64,000 nucleotides of DNA, taken from assembly GCA_031177985.1 (NCBI GenBank), contig JAPSJW010000004.1, forward strand, positions 163,787 to 227,786, in the 5' to 3' direction. The notes under the pieces were generated by a model. The model did not search any database. It was given only the letters and a program-made list of their open reading frames with translations, and was not told where the DNA came from. Shown piece by piece: positions 28,979-37,088 of the stretch (position 1 is the stretch's first letter; each line of letters begins with the position of its first letter). The translations under genes were made by a program, and so were the position numbers. This stretch comes from Microbacteriaceae bacterium (GTDB lineage: Bacteria; Actinomycetota; Actinomycetes; Actinomycetales; Microbacteriaceae).

Positions 28979-29637
28979 TCCGGGTGGCGATCGCCGACGA
29001 CCAGCAGCTGATCCGCGCGGGCTTCCGCAGCCTGCTCGAGGCGGAGGACGACCTCGCCGTCGTCGGCGAGGCGGGGACGGGGGAGGACGCGGTCGCTCTC
29101 GTGCGGCGCACCCGTCCTGACATCGTGCTCATGGACATCCGCATGCCTCAGGGGGACGGGCTGTGGGCGACCGAGCAGATCGTCCGCACCCCTGAACTCG
29201 CCGGCACCCGGGTGGTGATCGTCACCACCTTCGAGCTCGACGAGTACGTCGCCCAAGCGCTGCACGCCGGAGCGAGCGGGTTCCTGGTGAAGCACGCCGA
29301 GCCGACCGAGCTCCTCCGTGCGGTGCGGGTGGTCGCCGAGGGCGATGCCCTGCTCAGCCCATCCGTCACCCGGCGGCTGCTGGAACGCGTGGCGTCGAGC
29401 CTCCGTGGGCCGGTCGCCGACGGTCGACTCGACGTGCTCACCGAGCGGGAGCGCGAGGTGCTCGAGCTGGTCGGTCAGGGGCTCACGAACGACGAGATCG
29501 GGCAACGGCTCTTCCTCAGCCCGCTGACGGCGAAGACGCACGTGTCGCGGATCCTCTCGAAGACGCTCTCCCGCGACCGGGTGCAGCTCGTCGTGCTGGC
29601 GTACGAGACGGGTCTCGTGCGGCCCTCGACCGACTGA
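28975..29637 (+). CDS. LuxR/NarL-family response regulator
   Basis: 220 residues. Receiver domain with acidic pair D9-D10 and phospho-acceptor D54 (IVLMDIRMP), switch T in VIVTTFE, and K in GFLVKHAEP. C-terminal LuxR-type helix-turn-helix with LTEREREVLELVGQGLTNDEIGQRL and KTHVSRIL. Partner of the upstream kinase. The operator at 27750 and its near copy at 29664 are the best candidate targets, giving autoregulation plus control of the SHOCT gene. Confidence 0.95.
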   Translation: MIRVAIADDQQLIRAGFRSLLEAEDDLAVVGEAGTGEDAVALVRRTRPDIVLMDIRMPQGDGLWATEQIVRTPELAGTRVVIVTTFELDEYVAQALHAGASGFLVKHAEPTELLRAVRVVAEGDALLSPSVTRRLLERVASSLRGPVADGRLDVLTEREREVLELVGQGLTNDEIGQRLFLSPLTAKTHVSRILSKTLSRDRVQLVVLAYETGLVRPSTD

Positions 29638-29663
29638 GTCGGGAGTACGGAGACAGGTCGGTC

Positions 29664-29679
29664 TGCTCCCAGCGGAGTA
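29664..29679. promoter_or_regulatory. second copy of the palindromic operator
   Basis: TGCTCC-CAGC-GGAGTA, matching the operator at 27750 in 14 of 16 positions; identity continues into GCGGAGTACGGCG to its right. A further GGGAGTACGG half-site lies at 29641. It is 95 bp before the SHOCT-domain gene. Confidence 0.5.
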
Positions 29680-29774
29680 CGGCGGTCTCGTCTTGCGGCC
29701 GGATTCGCTCGCGGGCGGCGGGCCGGAGAGTGGTGGCAGTGCCGCCCACACCGGGACGGCCGGAAAGGATCCCC

Positions 29775-30068
29775 GTGTCCACGCTCGCTGTCCTCGCCGC
29801 CCACACCGGCCCCTGGGGTGCCGGCTTCGGCTGGCTGTTCTTCCTCATCCCGCTGTTCTGGATCGGTGTCTTCGTCCTGATCTTCGCCCTCGTGGGGCGT
29901 CGCTGGCGCCGCGGCTGGCAGGGAGGCGGGCATCCCGCCTTCGCCGAGCCGACCCGGTCGGCCGAGCGCACCCTGGCCGAGCGCTTCGCCCAGGGCGACA
30001 TCGACGAGAAGGAGTACCGCGCCAGGCTCGAGGTGCTCCGCGTCAACCGGACCCAGCCCGGCAGCTGA
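29775..30068 (+). CDS. small membrane protein with SHOCT domain
   Basis: 97 residues: one membrane segment (about 17-40, FGWLFFLIPLFWIGVFVLIFALVG), a basic RRWRRGW stop-transfer, and a C-terminal SHOCT motif AERFAQGDIDEKEYRARLEVL. GTG at 29775 has GGAAAGG about 6 nt upstream; the frame is open to 29730. Such proteins often accompany envelope-stress two-component systems, which agrees with the operator copy upstream. Confidence 0.8.
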   Translation: MSTLAVLAAHTGPWGAGFGWLFFLIPLFWIGVFVLIFALVGRRWRRGWQGGGHPAFAEPTRSAERTLAERFAQGDIDEKEYRARLEVLRVNRTQPGS

Positions 30069-30120
30069 CCCGCGGTAGTCTTCCTCTCGGCTCGACACCC
30101 GGGCCGGGAGGGAGGCGCGC

Positions 30121-31020
30121 GTGCTCGAATGGCTGCGATCCAACGCCGACCTCGTCGGCATTCTCGCCGGCGCGCTGCTCCTCCTCGCCGTCCTGCTGCT
30201 CGTGCTGTGGCTCGTCGCAGCAGCCAGGCACCGGCGTGAGGCGCGCCGACGCGTCGAGGCCGAGCGCGAGATGCTCGCTCTCGAGTTCGAGGTCGCCGAG
30301 CAGGCCGAGCGGATGCGCATCCTGCGTGAGCTGCACGAGGCCGCTGTGCTGAGCGTGTCGGCCACCGTGCGTCAGGCTCAGGGTGCCCGGCTCAGTGCGG
30401 CGACGGATGCTGCGGCTGCCGCCCGAGCGGCCGGTGCGATCGAGGAGGCGGCGAGGTCCACCCTCGGCGATCTCCGCAGGGTCGTGGCGGTCCTGGGCGA
30501 GGGAACCGCCACCACGCCGCCGTCGACCGGGCTGGACACCCTCCCCGAGCTCTTCGAGCTCTATCGGGAGGCGGGACTGCAGCTCACCGTCGAGGAGACG
30601 GGGGAGCGATTCGAGGTGAAGCGGGCCGCGGAGCTCGCGATCTACGGGATCCTCCAGGAGGCCCTCGAGAACTGCCTGCGCTACGGCGGCCCGGGGACTC
30701 CGGTGCGGGTCGGGATGACCTGGACCGCCGACGGGGTTCGTCTGCTCATCGAGGACGAAGGCGCCCGCACCACGGCCGATCGCTCCGGGTCCTCCGGCGG
30801 CTACACGACGGCCGACGATCTGAGCGCGCTCGCCTTCGATCCCGCAGGCCCGGGAATCGCCGGTATGAAAGAGCGCGCCGCACTCTTCGGCGGGGTGTTC
30901 CACGCCGAGGCGACCGCGGGCGTGGGCTTCAGCGTCTCCGTCGTGTTCCCGGCTCTGAAGTACCACAACGGCATCCACGGGGTGAACCTCTCGGACGACG
31001 CCGGAGCTGCGACGTCGTGA
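30121..31020 (+). CDS. histidine kinase-like protein without adjacent regulator
   Basis: 299 residues: one N-terminal membrane helix (about 11-35), a helical region, a HisKA_3-like helix with H72 in RILRELHEAAVLSVS, and an HATPase domain with LQEALENCLRYGG, LLIEDEGAR and GIAGMKERAALFGG. The usual HD at the phospho-acceptor is HE, and no receiver gene is next to it. It overlaps azlC by 4 bp. It may signal to the regulator at 28975 or be a degenerate kinase. Confidence 0.82.
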   Translation: MLEWLRSNADLVGILAGALLLLAVLLLVLWLVAAARHRREARRRVEAEREMLALEFEVAEQAERMRILRELHEAAVLSVSATVRQAQGARLSAATDAAAAARAAGAIEEAARSTLGDLRRVVAVLGEGTATTPPSTGLDTLPELFELYREAGLQLTVEETGERFEVKRAAELAIYGILQEALENCLRYGGPGTPVRVGMTWTADGVRLLIEDEGARTTADRSGSSGGYTTADDLSALAFDPAGPGIAGMKERAALFGGVFHAEATAGVGFSVSVVFPALKYHNGIHGVNLSDDAGAATS

Positions 31021-31751
31021 GCAGTTCGGAGCGGGCGGCCGACGCCGCCAGGGTCGCCGGGCGCCCGCCGGAGGAGCGCAACGCCATCCGCGCAGCCCTC
31101 TCGGTCGGCATCGCCGTCTCGGCTTACGGGATCTCGTTCGGAGCGCTCTCGGTCGCCGCCGGCCTCGACGTCTGGCAGACCTGCGTGCTGAGCCTGCTCA
31201 TGTTCTCCGGTGGGTCGCAGTTCGCGCTCATCGGCGTGCTCGGGGCGGGCGGCACAGGGGCCGGCCCGTCGGCCATCGCGAGCGCAGCCCTGCTCGGCGT
31301 GCGCAACTCGCTCTACGCCATCCGGGTCTCGCCGATCGTGGGACCGGGCTGGGCGAAACGGATCCTGGCGGGGTGGATCACGATCGACGAGTCGACCGCC
31401 GTCGCGACGGCGCAGACGACCCTGCGCGCACAGCGCATCGGCTTCTGGCTCACCGGCGGACTCATCTTCGTGGGCTGGAACCTCACGACGCTGCTCGGGG
31501 CGCTGCTCGGCGATCTGCTCGGCGATGTCTCCCGCTTCGGCCTCGACGCGGCGGCCGCTGCGGCGTTCCTCGGGCTGCTCTGGCCGCGCCTGAAGCAGCT
31601 GCAGCCGATCGTCGTGGCGGTGGGGGCGGCCGTCGTCGCGGCGGCGCTCACCCCGTGGCTCCCACCGGGGGTGCCGGTGCTGGTGGCCGCGCTGGTCGCC
31701 GTCGTAGTGGGGCTCACGAACTGGCTCGGCGAGAAGGAGACGCGCGGGTGA
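31017..31751 (+). CDS. azlC: AzlC-family branched-chain amino acid exporter, large subunit
   Basis: 244 residues, with the family opening AALSVGIAVSAYGISFGALSVAAGLDVWQTCVLSLLMFSGGSQFA and about six to seven membrane segments. Works with the small AzlD subunit, whose gene overlaps it by 4 bp. GTG start inside the end of the kinase-like gene. Export of branched-chain amino acids is known for the family; the precise substrate here is inferred. Confidence 0.92.
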   Translation: MSSSERAADAARVAGRPPEERNAIRAALSVGIAVSAYGISFGALSVAAGLDVWQTCVLSLLMFSGGSQFALIGVLGAGGTGAGPSAIASAALLGVRNSLYAIRVSPIVGPGWAKRILAGWITIDESTAVATAQTTLRAQRIGFWLTGGLIFVGWNLTTLLGALLGDLLGDVSRFGLDAAAAAAFLGLLWPRLKQLQPIVVAVGAAVVAAALTPWLPPGVPVLVAALVAVVVGLTNWLGEKETRG

Positions 31752-32050
31752 CGGTCTGGCACATCATCCTGCTCGCATCGATCGCGGTGCTGGGCCTCAA
31801 GCTCGTGGGCTACCTCGTGCCGCCGTCGCTGATCGAGAAGCCGACCCCCGCACGCGTCACGAACCTGCTCACCGTCGCCTTGCTGGCGGGCCTCATCGCC
31901 GTGCAGACGATCGGCGCAGGTCAGGGCATCGCGATCGACGCGCGCCTCCCGGCCCTCGGAGTCGCGGCCGTGCTGTTCGCGCTGAGGGTGCCGTTCATCC
32001 TGGTGCTGATCGCGGCCGCGGCGACGGCGGCGCTGCTCCGGATGCTCTGA
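31748..32050 (+). CDS. azlD: AzlD-family exporter subunit
   Basis: 100 residues, four membrane helices, with the family-typical LKLVGYLVPPSLIEKP and ARLPALGVAAVLFALRVPFILVLI. GTG start in the GTGA overlap with azlC. Forms the two-component AzlCD exporter. Confidence 0.9.
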   Translation: MTVWHIILLASIAVLGLKLVGYLVPPSLIEKPTPARVTNLLTVALLAGLIAVQTIGAGQGIAIDARLPALGVAAVLFALRVPFILVLIAAAATAALLRML

Positions 32051-32066
32051 GCCGAGCTCTCGGAGC

Positions 32067-32633
32067 TCAGTCCTCGAGGTGGTCGACGCCCGGCAGCCAG
32101 CTGCTGCCCGGCTCGCCCCAGCCCTGCTTGCGGATGGCCTTCGCCACGTGCTTGTCGTGCGGAGCGCCTAGACGGTCGGCGTAGAGCGTGCCGTTCAGGT
32201 GGTCGAACTCGTGCTGGAAGATGCGGGCCAGCCAGCCGTGCGCCTCGACCTCGTAGTGCGTGCCGTCGAGATCCATCGCGCGCAGGAGCGCCGACTCGGC
32301 CCGGCGCAGCGGGAACCGCTCGCCCGGGATCGAGAGGCAGCCCTCCGATTCGGTGTCCTCGTCCGGGGTCCCGGGCACCGGGGGAGTGATCCACAGCTGC
32401 GGGTTGATGGCGACGCCGGAGTGCTCCACGCCGTCCTCATCCGCCCAGCCGTAGACGAAGATGCGCAGCGGAACACCCACCTGCGGGGCGGCGAGACCGA
32501 CCCCAGGCGCCTCGAGCATCGTCTCGCGCATGTCGTCGACGAGGGCGCGCACATCGTCGTCGATCGCGTCGACGGGCAGGGCGGGAGTGTGCAGCACGGG
32601 ATCGCCCGTGATCCTGATGGGGAGAACGGCCAT
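32067..32633 (-). CDS. def: peptide deformylase
   Basis: Removes the formyl group from new proteins. 188 residues. All three motifs are present: GVGLAAPQVG (44-53), EGCLSIPGE with metal ligand C99, and QHEFDHLNG with H141, E142, H145. The ATG at 32633 gives the usual MAVLPIRITGDPVLHTPA start although the frame is open further upstream. TATCCT 6 nt before it suggests a leaderless mRNA. Confidence 0.97.
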   Translation of the reverse strand: MAVLPIRITGDPVLHTPALPVDAIDDDVRALVDDMRETMLEAPGVGLAAPQVGVPLRIFVYGWADEDGVEHSGVAINPQLWITPPVPGTPDEDTESEGCLSIPGERFPLRRAESALLRAMDLDGTHYEVEAHGWLARIFQHEFDHLNGTLYADRLGAPHDKHVAKAIRKQGWGEPGSSWLPGVDHLED

Positions 32634-32639
32634 TCGCTC

Positions 32640-32645
32640 AGGATA
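32640..32645 (-). promoter_or_regulatory. -10 element of def
   Basis: TATCCT on the minus strand, 6 nt before the ATG at 32633; back to back with the divergent -10 at 32662. Confidence 0.5.
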
Positions 32646-32661
32646 TCGGCGGCGCACCGGG

Positions 32662-32667
32662 TAGATT
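32662..32667 (+). promoter_or_regulatory. -10 element of the NIPA-like transporter gene
   Basis: TAGATT, 6 nt before the GTG at 32674. It and the def -10 lie in a 40-bp divergent gap. Confidence 0.5.
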
Positions 32668-32673
32668 CGTCGC

Positions 32674-33591
32674 GTGCTGCCTCCCGACCTGACCGATCTG
32701 GCCGAGGAGTTCACCCTCACGCCTGCCCAGGCGCTCGGCATCCCGTTCGCCCTCATCGGCGCCGTGCTGCTCGCGCTCGGAGCCCAGTTCCAGAGCCAGG
32801 GCGTCGCCAAGGTCGAGGCGGGAGGGACGACGAGCTCCGGCGGGATCTCCATGACCCAGCTGAAAGCCCTTCTCGGCCGTCCCTCCTGGGTGCTCGGCAC
32901 CGTGATGCTCGGACTCGCCGTGCTGTCGCAGCTCGTTAGCCTCCGCCTCGCGCCGCTGCTCGTCGTGCAGCCGCTAGGGGCCGTCGCTCTCGTCATCACC
33001 GCGATCGTCAACTCCCGGGTGAGCAAGCACAAGCTCGAGGGAGCGACGATCCGGGCGATCGCGTTCTGCGTCGGCGGCATCGCCATCTTCGTCACGATCG
33101 CCGCCTTCACCGCCGTCGAGCGTCCCATCGACGATCGTCAGCTGCTGACGGTGCTCGGCATCCTGGGCGCGGTGCTCCTCGTGTCGGGTCTGCTCTTCGG
33201 GCTGCTGCGCCGCCGGTTCAAGGCGCTGTTCTACATCGTCGCCGCAGGCGTGCTCTACGGATTCGTCGCGACCCTCGCGAAGATCGTCATCAACCGGATC
33301 GTGACGGGCAACTTCGAGTGGCTGACGATCACCTGCATCGTCGCGCTGCTGCTCGCCACGGCGCTCGGCGGGTACTTCGTGCAGTCGGCGTACTCCTCCG
33401 GGCCGCCCGACCTCGTCATCGCGGGGCTCACCGTCATCGATCCGCTGATCGCCGTGGTGATCGGCATCGTCGTGCTCGGCGAGGCCCAGGAGGCGCCGCT
33501 CTTCGCCGTCATCGCCTTCATCGTGGCCGGTGCGCTCGCGATGTACGGCGTGTTCCAGCTGGCGAAACACCACCCCCAGACGCGCACCTGA
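32674..33591 (+). CDS. DMT-superfamily (NIPA-like) membrane transporter
   Basis: 305 residues with nine or ten hydrophobic helices. The pattern GAVLLALGAQFQSQGVAK, WVLGTVMLGLAVLSQLVSLRLAPLLVVQPLGA and late AGLTVIDPLIAVVIGIVVLGE matches the NIPA/DMT group present across actinobacteria. Magnesium is the substrate of eukaryotic NIPA proteins; here it is undefined. GTG start supported by the -10 spacing. Confidence 0.85.
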   Translation: MLPPDLTDLAEEFTLTPAQALGIPFALIGAVLLALGAQFQSQGVAKVEAGGTTSSGGISMTQLKALLGRPSWVLGTVMLGLAVLSQLVSLRLAPLLVVQPLGAVALVITAIVNSRVSKHKLEGATIRAIAFCVGGIAIFVTIAAFTAVERPIDDRQLLTVLGILGAVLLVSGLLFGLLRRRFKALFYIVAAGVLYGFVATLAKIVINRIVTGNFEWLTITCIVALLLATALGGYFVQSAYSSGPPDLVIAGLTVIDPLIAVVIGIVVLGEAQEAPLFAVIAFIVAGALAMYGVFQLAKHHPQTRT

Positions 33592-33614
33592 CCTCGACTC
33601 AGCGCCCCCTGCGG

Positions 33615-33620
33615 TACGGT
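33615..33620 (+). promoter_or_regulatory. possible -10 of the glycosyltransferase gene
   Basis: TACGGT, 56 nt before the GTG at 33677, which has its own AAGGAA ribosome site. Confidence 0.3.
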
Positions 33621-33676
33621 GGGTGCCAGTCTCTCGGCCTTCGCCGGCCCTTCCCCCCGCAGAAGGAACTCTCGAC

Positions 33677-34921
33677 GTGGCAGATTCACCACAGTCCTCG
33701 GACGGTGCTGACAGTACGGATGCGCGACCGCTCCGCATCCTGATCGGCGCCGACACCTTCCCGCCCGACGTCAACGGCGCCGCGATGTTCGCTGCCAGGC
33801 TCGCGGCCGGACTCGTCGCCCGCGGGCACGAGGTGCACGTCGCGGCCCCCGCCACGAAGCGCGGGCCGGGCACCTTCATCGAGCAGCACGAGGGGGCGCC
33901 GATGACGGTGCACCGCATCTACTCGTGGCGCTGGTACCCGCACCCATGGCTGCGCTTCGCGCTGCCGTGGCGGATCGAGGCGAACGCGGCGCGCATCCTC
34001 GACGAGGTGAAGCCCGACGTCGTGCACTTCCAGTCGCACATCGTCGTGGGCCGCGGTCTCGCCAAGGAGGCGGTCAAGCGCGGCATCCGCGTCATCGGCA
34101 CCAACCACTTCATGCCCGAGAACATGCTCGCGCACACCCTGATCCCGGCCGGGCTGCAGCAGAAGGCGATCTCGGCCGCGTGGCGGGCCGCGGGGAGGAC
34201 GTTCGGTCGCGCGGAGACGGTCACCTCGCCCACGAGGCGGGCGGCCGACTTCCTCGAGGCGAACACGAAGCTCCAGCACGTGCTCGCGATCTCGTGCGGC
34301 GTCGACGTCGCCCACTACCGCCCTGACTTCACCGCCCGCACCGAGAACCGCATCGTCTTCGTCGGGCGCATCACCGGCGAGAAGCAGCTCGACGTGCTCA
34401 TCCGCGCTGTCGCGAAGCTCGACCCGGCGCTCGACGCCAAGCTCGAGTTGGTCGGGGGCGGGGAGCTCATCGGCCACCTGCAGCAGCTCGCGTCGCAGCT
34501 GGGCGTCTCCGACCGCGTGCACTTCGCCGGCTATGTCGACGACGACTACCTCAAGCGCACGCTCTCCGAAGCATCCGTCTTCGCGATGCCGTCGATCGCC
34601 GAGCTGCAGAGCATCGCGACGATGGAGGCGATGGCGTCTGGGCTCCCGATCGTCGCGGCGAACGCGATGGCGCTGCCGCACCTCGTGCACGACGGCGAGA
34701 ACGGCTACCTGTTCGAGCCGAGCGACGTCGACGACCTCGCCTCGAAGCTCACCCGGCTGCTGACGCTGCCGCAGGAGCAGCGCGAGGCATTCCAGCGCGA
34801 GAGCCTCCGCATCGTGGCCGACCACGACATCCAGCGCACCCTCACGACGTTCGAGGAGCTGTACCGCGGCCGTCCCGTCGCGGAGGTCGTCACCGCTCAT
34901 CGCGCGGAGGTCGAGCCCTGA
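33677..34921 (+). CDS. glycosyltransferase family 4 (GT-B fold)
   Basis: 414 residues. N-terminal GT4 domain starts LRILIGADTFPPDVNGAAMFAARLAAGL; C-terminal donor-binding domain has IVFVGRITGEKQLDVLI and the nucleotide-sugar motif in AELQSIATMEAMASGLPIVAANAMALPHLVHDGENGYLF. Similar actinobacterial proteins transfer mannose or glucose onto lipids or thiol precursors (PimA, MshA and others), but I cannot choose among them. A GTG with AAGGAA upstream sets the start. Confidence 0.9.
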   Translation: MADSPQSSDGADSTDARPLRILIGADTFPPDVNGAAMFAARLAAGLVARGHEVHVAAPATKRGPGTFIEQHEGAPMTVHRIYSWRWYPHPWLRFALPWRIEANAARILDEVKPDVVHFQSHIVVGRGLAKEAVKRGIRVIGTNHFMPENMLAHTLIPAGLQQKAISAAWRAAGRTFGRAETVTSPTRRAADFLEANTKLQHVLAISCGVDVAHYRPDFTARTENRIVFVGRITGEKQLDVLIRAVAKLDPALDAKLELVGGGELIGHLQQLASQLGVSDRVHFAGYVDDDYLKRTLSEASVFAMPSIAELQSIATMEAMASGLPIVAANAMALPHLVHDGENGYLFEPSDVDDLASKLTRLLTLPQEQREAFQRESLRIVADHDIQRTLTTFEELYRGRPVAEVVTAHRAEVEP

Positions 34922-34973
34922 CCGGTGCGGCGCCGACGCCGCGGTATCGTTGTGCCCGGCGGCTCGCCGCCAC

Positions 34974-35047
34974 GGGGCGGTAGCTCAGCTGGTTAGAGCA
35001 GCGGACTCATAATCCGTCGGTCACGGGTTCAAGTCCCGTCCGCCCTA
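34974..35047 (+). tRNA. tRNA with CAT anticodon (probably elongator Met)
   Basis: 74 nt. Acceptor GGGGCGG pairs with CCGCCCT with a G-T first pair; D-arm GCTCAGCTGGTTAGAGC; anticodon loop CTCATAA; T-arm ACGGGTTCAAGTCCCGT; discriminator A; CCA not encoded. A lysidine-modified tRNA-Ile2 has the same anticodon and is the alternative. Confidence 0.93.
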
Positions 35048-35167
35048 CGACACGGCGACGGACGCTGGCCGTCGACGTGGCGTATGCCGGTCGGTCTCCT
35101 TGACGCCGTGTGGGTGCCTGCGAGCAGTCCGCCGCACCGCGCAGCGGTGTGGAGGCGGCTCGGAGGC

Positions 35168-35184
35168 CGGGTTCAAGTCCCGTC
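35168..35184 (+). repeat. displaced copy of the tRNA T-arm, possible attachment-site scar
   Basis: CGGGTTCAAGTCCCGTC repeats the T-arm at 35024-35040 exactly, 144 bp downstream. No other tRNA arms accompany it. Integrases that target tRNA 3' ends leave such direct repeats; the 120 bp between tRNA end and repeat hold no gene. It also supplies the stop codon of the convergent DUF1622 gene. Confidence 0.7.
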
Positions 35185-35544
35185 ATCCGCCGGGCGGTGG
35201 GCTCCGTTCCGGTCCTTCTGCCACGGCCACCGCCCGGTGATCTCGAGCTCGAGCGACCAGCTGAGGAACGTGCGGATGACGACGATCAGCCCGAGCACGC
35301 CGACCGTCTCGAAGGTGGGGGCGACGGCGACGGTGCGGATGATGTCCGCGGCGACGAGCAGCTCGAGCCCGAGGAGGATCGACCGCCCGAGGAAGCGCCG
35401 GAAGCGGCTGTACACGTCCGGCTCTCGCCGCAGCAGCCGGCGCACCGCGAACACCGTCGCCGCCGCCGCGCCCACCACGATGGCGGCGACGCCGGCGCCG
35501 TCGATCACCTGCCCGATGACCTCGACGATCTCCTGGAATCCCAT
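35173..35544 (-). CDS. DUF1622 membrane protein
   Basis: 123 residues with two or three membrane helices (about 12-35, 55-75, 85-105). RRFLGRSILLGLELLVAADIIRTV and TFETVGVLGLIVVIRTFLSWSLELEITGRWPWQ are the DUF1622 hallmarks. ATG at 35544 starts the family sequence. Its last residues (ADDGT) and stop are read from the displaced tRNA T-arm, so the tail after RWPWQ is not native sequence. Function unknown. Confidence 0.88.
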   Translation of the reverse strand: MGFQEIVEVIGQVIDGAGVAAIVVGAAAATVFAVRRLLRREPDVYSRFRRFLGRSILLGLELLVAADIIRTVAVAPTFETVGVLGLIVVIRTFLSWSLELEITGRWPWQKDRNGAHRPADDGT

Positions 35545-35683
35545 GGCGCCTCCGCTCGTCCGTCTCCTCCAGGCTAGATGCCGGGTGGCGAAGCGTCTCC
35601 GCATCCGTCTGCAACCCCGTGCGCCGAGCAGCGGCGAACGCGTACGGTGGCGAAATGCTTACCCCGCAGAATCGAACGACCGC

Positions 35684-36490
35684 ATGAGCAAGAAGCAGAA
35701 GCGGATGCCGAAGGAGCTCTACGAGAAGGAGCTCGAGCGACTGCAGGTGGAGCTCGTGGCGATGCAGCGCTGGGTGGTGCAGACCGGTGCCCGTGTCGTC
35801 GTGATCTTCGAGGGTCGCGACGCGGCAGGCAAGGGCGGTGCCATCAAGCGCATCGTGCAGTACCTGAATCCCCGCACGGCGCGCGTGGTCGCCCTGCCTC
35901 AGCCGAGCGAGCGGGAGCAGGGGCAGTGGTACTTCCAGCGCTACATCCAGCACCTGCCGACCTCGGGCGAGATCGTCCTGATGGACCGTTCCTGGTACAA
36001 CCGGGCCGGCGTCGAGCGCGTGATGGGCTACAGCACGGAGGAGCAGTACGAGCGCTTCCTCGAGCAGGTGCCGATCGTGGAGAAGATGCTCGTCGACGAC
36101 GGCATCATCCTCGTCAAGTACTGGTTCTCGGTCTCGGACAAGGAGCAGCACCGCAGGTTCAAGTCGCGGCTCGACGACCCGATGCGACGGTGGAAGCTGT
36201 CGGAGACCGACCTGCAGTCGATCACCCGGTGGGAGGACTACTCCCGGGCGAAGGATGCGATGTTCGAGGCCACCGACACCCCCCACGCGCCGTGGTGGAC
36301 CATCGAGAGCGACGACAAGCGGGCGGCGCGACTGAACGTCATCCACCACCTGCTCTCGGTGGTCGCCTATGAGACGAGCGAGCCCGATCCGGTGGTCATC
36401 CCGAAGCACCCCGTGTCGGAGAGCTATGTGCGGCCCGCGCTGGAGGACCAGCGATTCGTGCCCGATCACGCCGGGTCGATCGCGGGGTGA
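35684..36490 (+). CDS. ppk2: polyphosphate kinase 2
   Basis: 268 residues, single-domain PPK2: Walker A FEGRDAAGKGGAIKR (42-56), Walker B and lid LMDRSWYNRAGVERVMGY, and TRWEDYSRAKDAMF near 190. These enzymes phosphorylate nucleotides using polyphosphate. The N-terminal KELYEKELERLQVELVAMQRWV helix is typical. Start at the ATG at 35684; the long upstream open frame is antisense to DUF1622 and not coding. Confidence 0.95.
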   Translation: MSKKQKRMPKELYEKELERLQVELVAMQRWVVQTGARVVVIFEGRDAAGKGGAIKRIVQYLNPRTARVVALPQPSEREQGQWYFQRYIQHLPTSGEIVLMDRSWYNRAGVERVMGYSTEEQYERFLEQVPIVEKMLVDDGIILVKYWFSVSDKEQHRRFKSRLDDPMRRWKLSETDLQSITRWEDYSRAKDAMFEATDTPHAPWWTIESDDKRAARLNVIHHLLSVVAYETSEPDPVVIPKHPVSESYVRPALEDQRFVPDHAGSIAG

Positions 36491-36502
36491 TCCGGAGCGG
36501 GG

Positions 36503-36727
36503 CTAAGTGTCCTGGTCCTGGTCGAGCTGGTGCTCGACGACCGCGATCGGGACGCCCGGCATGATGAGCAGGTCGGTGTCGGAGCCGCGCCCGTGACCGA
36601 AGATCACGCGCAGCCAGCCGGGGCCTCCCGAGGAGAGCGCCTCCTCGATGCGGCGACGCACGTCATCCGCGCTGTTGCCGGGAACGGGGTACTCGACCCC
36701 GTCGTAGAGCACCGTGACGCGGTTCAC
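36503..36727 (-). CDS. small conserved protein paired with DUF7882-like gene
   Basis: 74 residues, MNRVTVLYDGVEYPVPG..., acidic tail DQDQDT. No membrane segment or known motif. GTG start in a GTGA overlap with the upstream DUF7882-like gene, so the two are co-translated. Both begin with a short strand about a displayed field (VLYDGVEY, RFTYDSTT) and end with a value-like strand, but I do not recognise a function. Confidence 0.75.
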   Translation of the reverse strand: MNRVTVLYDGVEYPVPGNSADDVRRRIEEALSSGGPGWLRVIFGHGRGSDTDLLIMPGVPIAVVEHQLDQDQDT

Positions 36728-37032
36728 GAGGCGGGCGCTTCTGGCTCGGGCACGATGTACAGGCCTCCTGTGGAGTGAGTCGTCTCCATGAGGGCATCGA
36801 GCCAGGCGCGATTGATGGCGGGAGCCCTGCTGCCGACGTACTTGAAGCTGATCGGCAGGCTCGGATGGATCCAGACGCTCGTGCGCCCGTCGCCCACGGC
36901 CTGGTCGTCCTTCCAGGAGAAGTAGAACGGCTCTCCGCGACGCAGCTTCGAGCCGATCACGATCTGCAGATGCGCGAGCAGGCGATCCTCGAAGTCCACC
37001 ACGGTGGTCGAGTCGTAGGTGAATCGGCCCAT
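36724..37032 (-). CDS. DUF7882-like protein
   Basis: 102 residues starting MGRFTYDSTTVVDFEDRLLAHLQIVIGSKLRRGEPFYFSW, a sequence type I know from many Microbacteriaceae genomes, usually without assigned function. FYFSWKDD and RTSVWIHPSLPISFKYVGSRAPAINRAW are conserved-looking blocks. ATG at 37032 has GGAGG 6 nt upstream and is preferred over the ATG at 37044. Confidence 0.8.
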   Translation of the reverse strand: MGRFTYDSTTVVDFEDRLLAHLQIVIGSKLRRGEPFYFSWKDDQAVGDGRTSVWIHPSLPISFKYVGSRAPAINRAWLDALMETTHSTGGLYIVPEPEAPAS

Positions 37033-37088
37033 CTCGACCTCCATCCCGCTGTCGGCGCTCTCAGTCTGGCACAGGGCTCAACGGGGCC

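Noticed and set aside
30121..31020. Calling the kinase-like gene a pseudogene
   Set aside because: The HATPase motifs and full reading frame are intact and the gene is coupled to azlC.
35168..35184. Second tRNA gene
   Set aside because: Only a T-arm is present; no acceptor, D or anticodon arms can be drawn around it.
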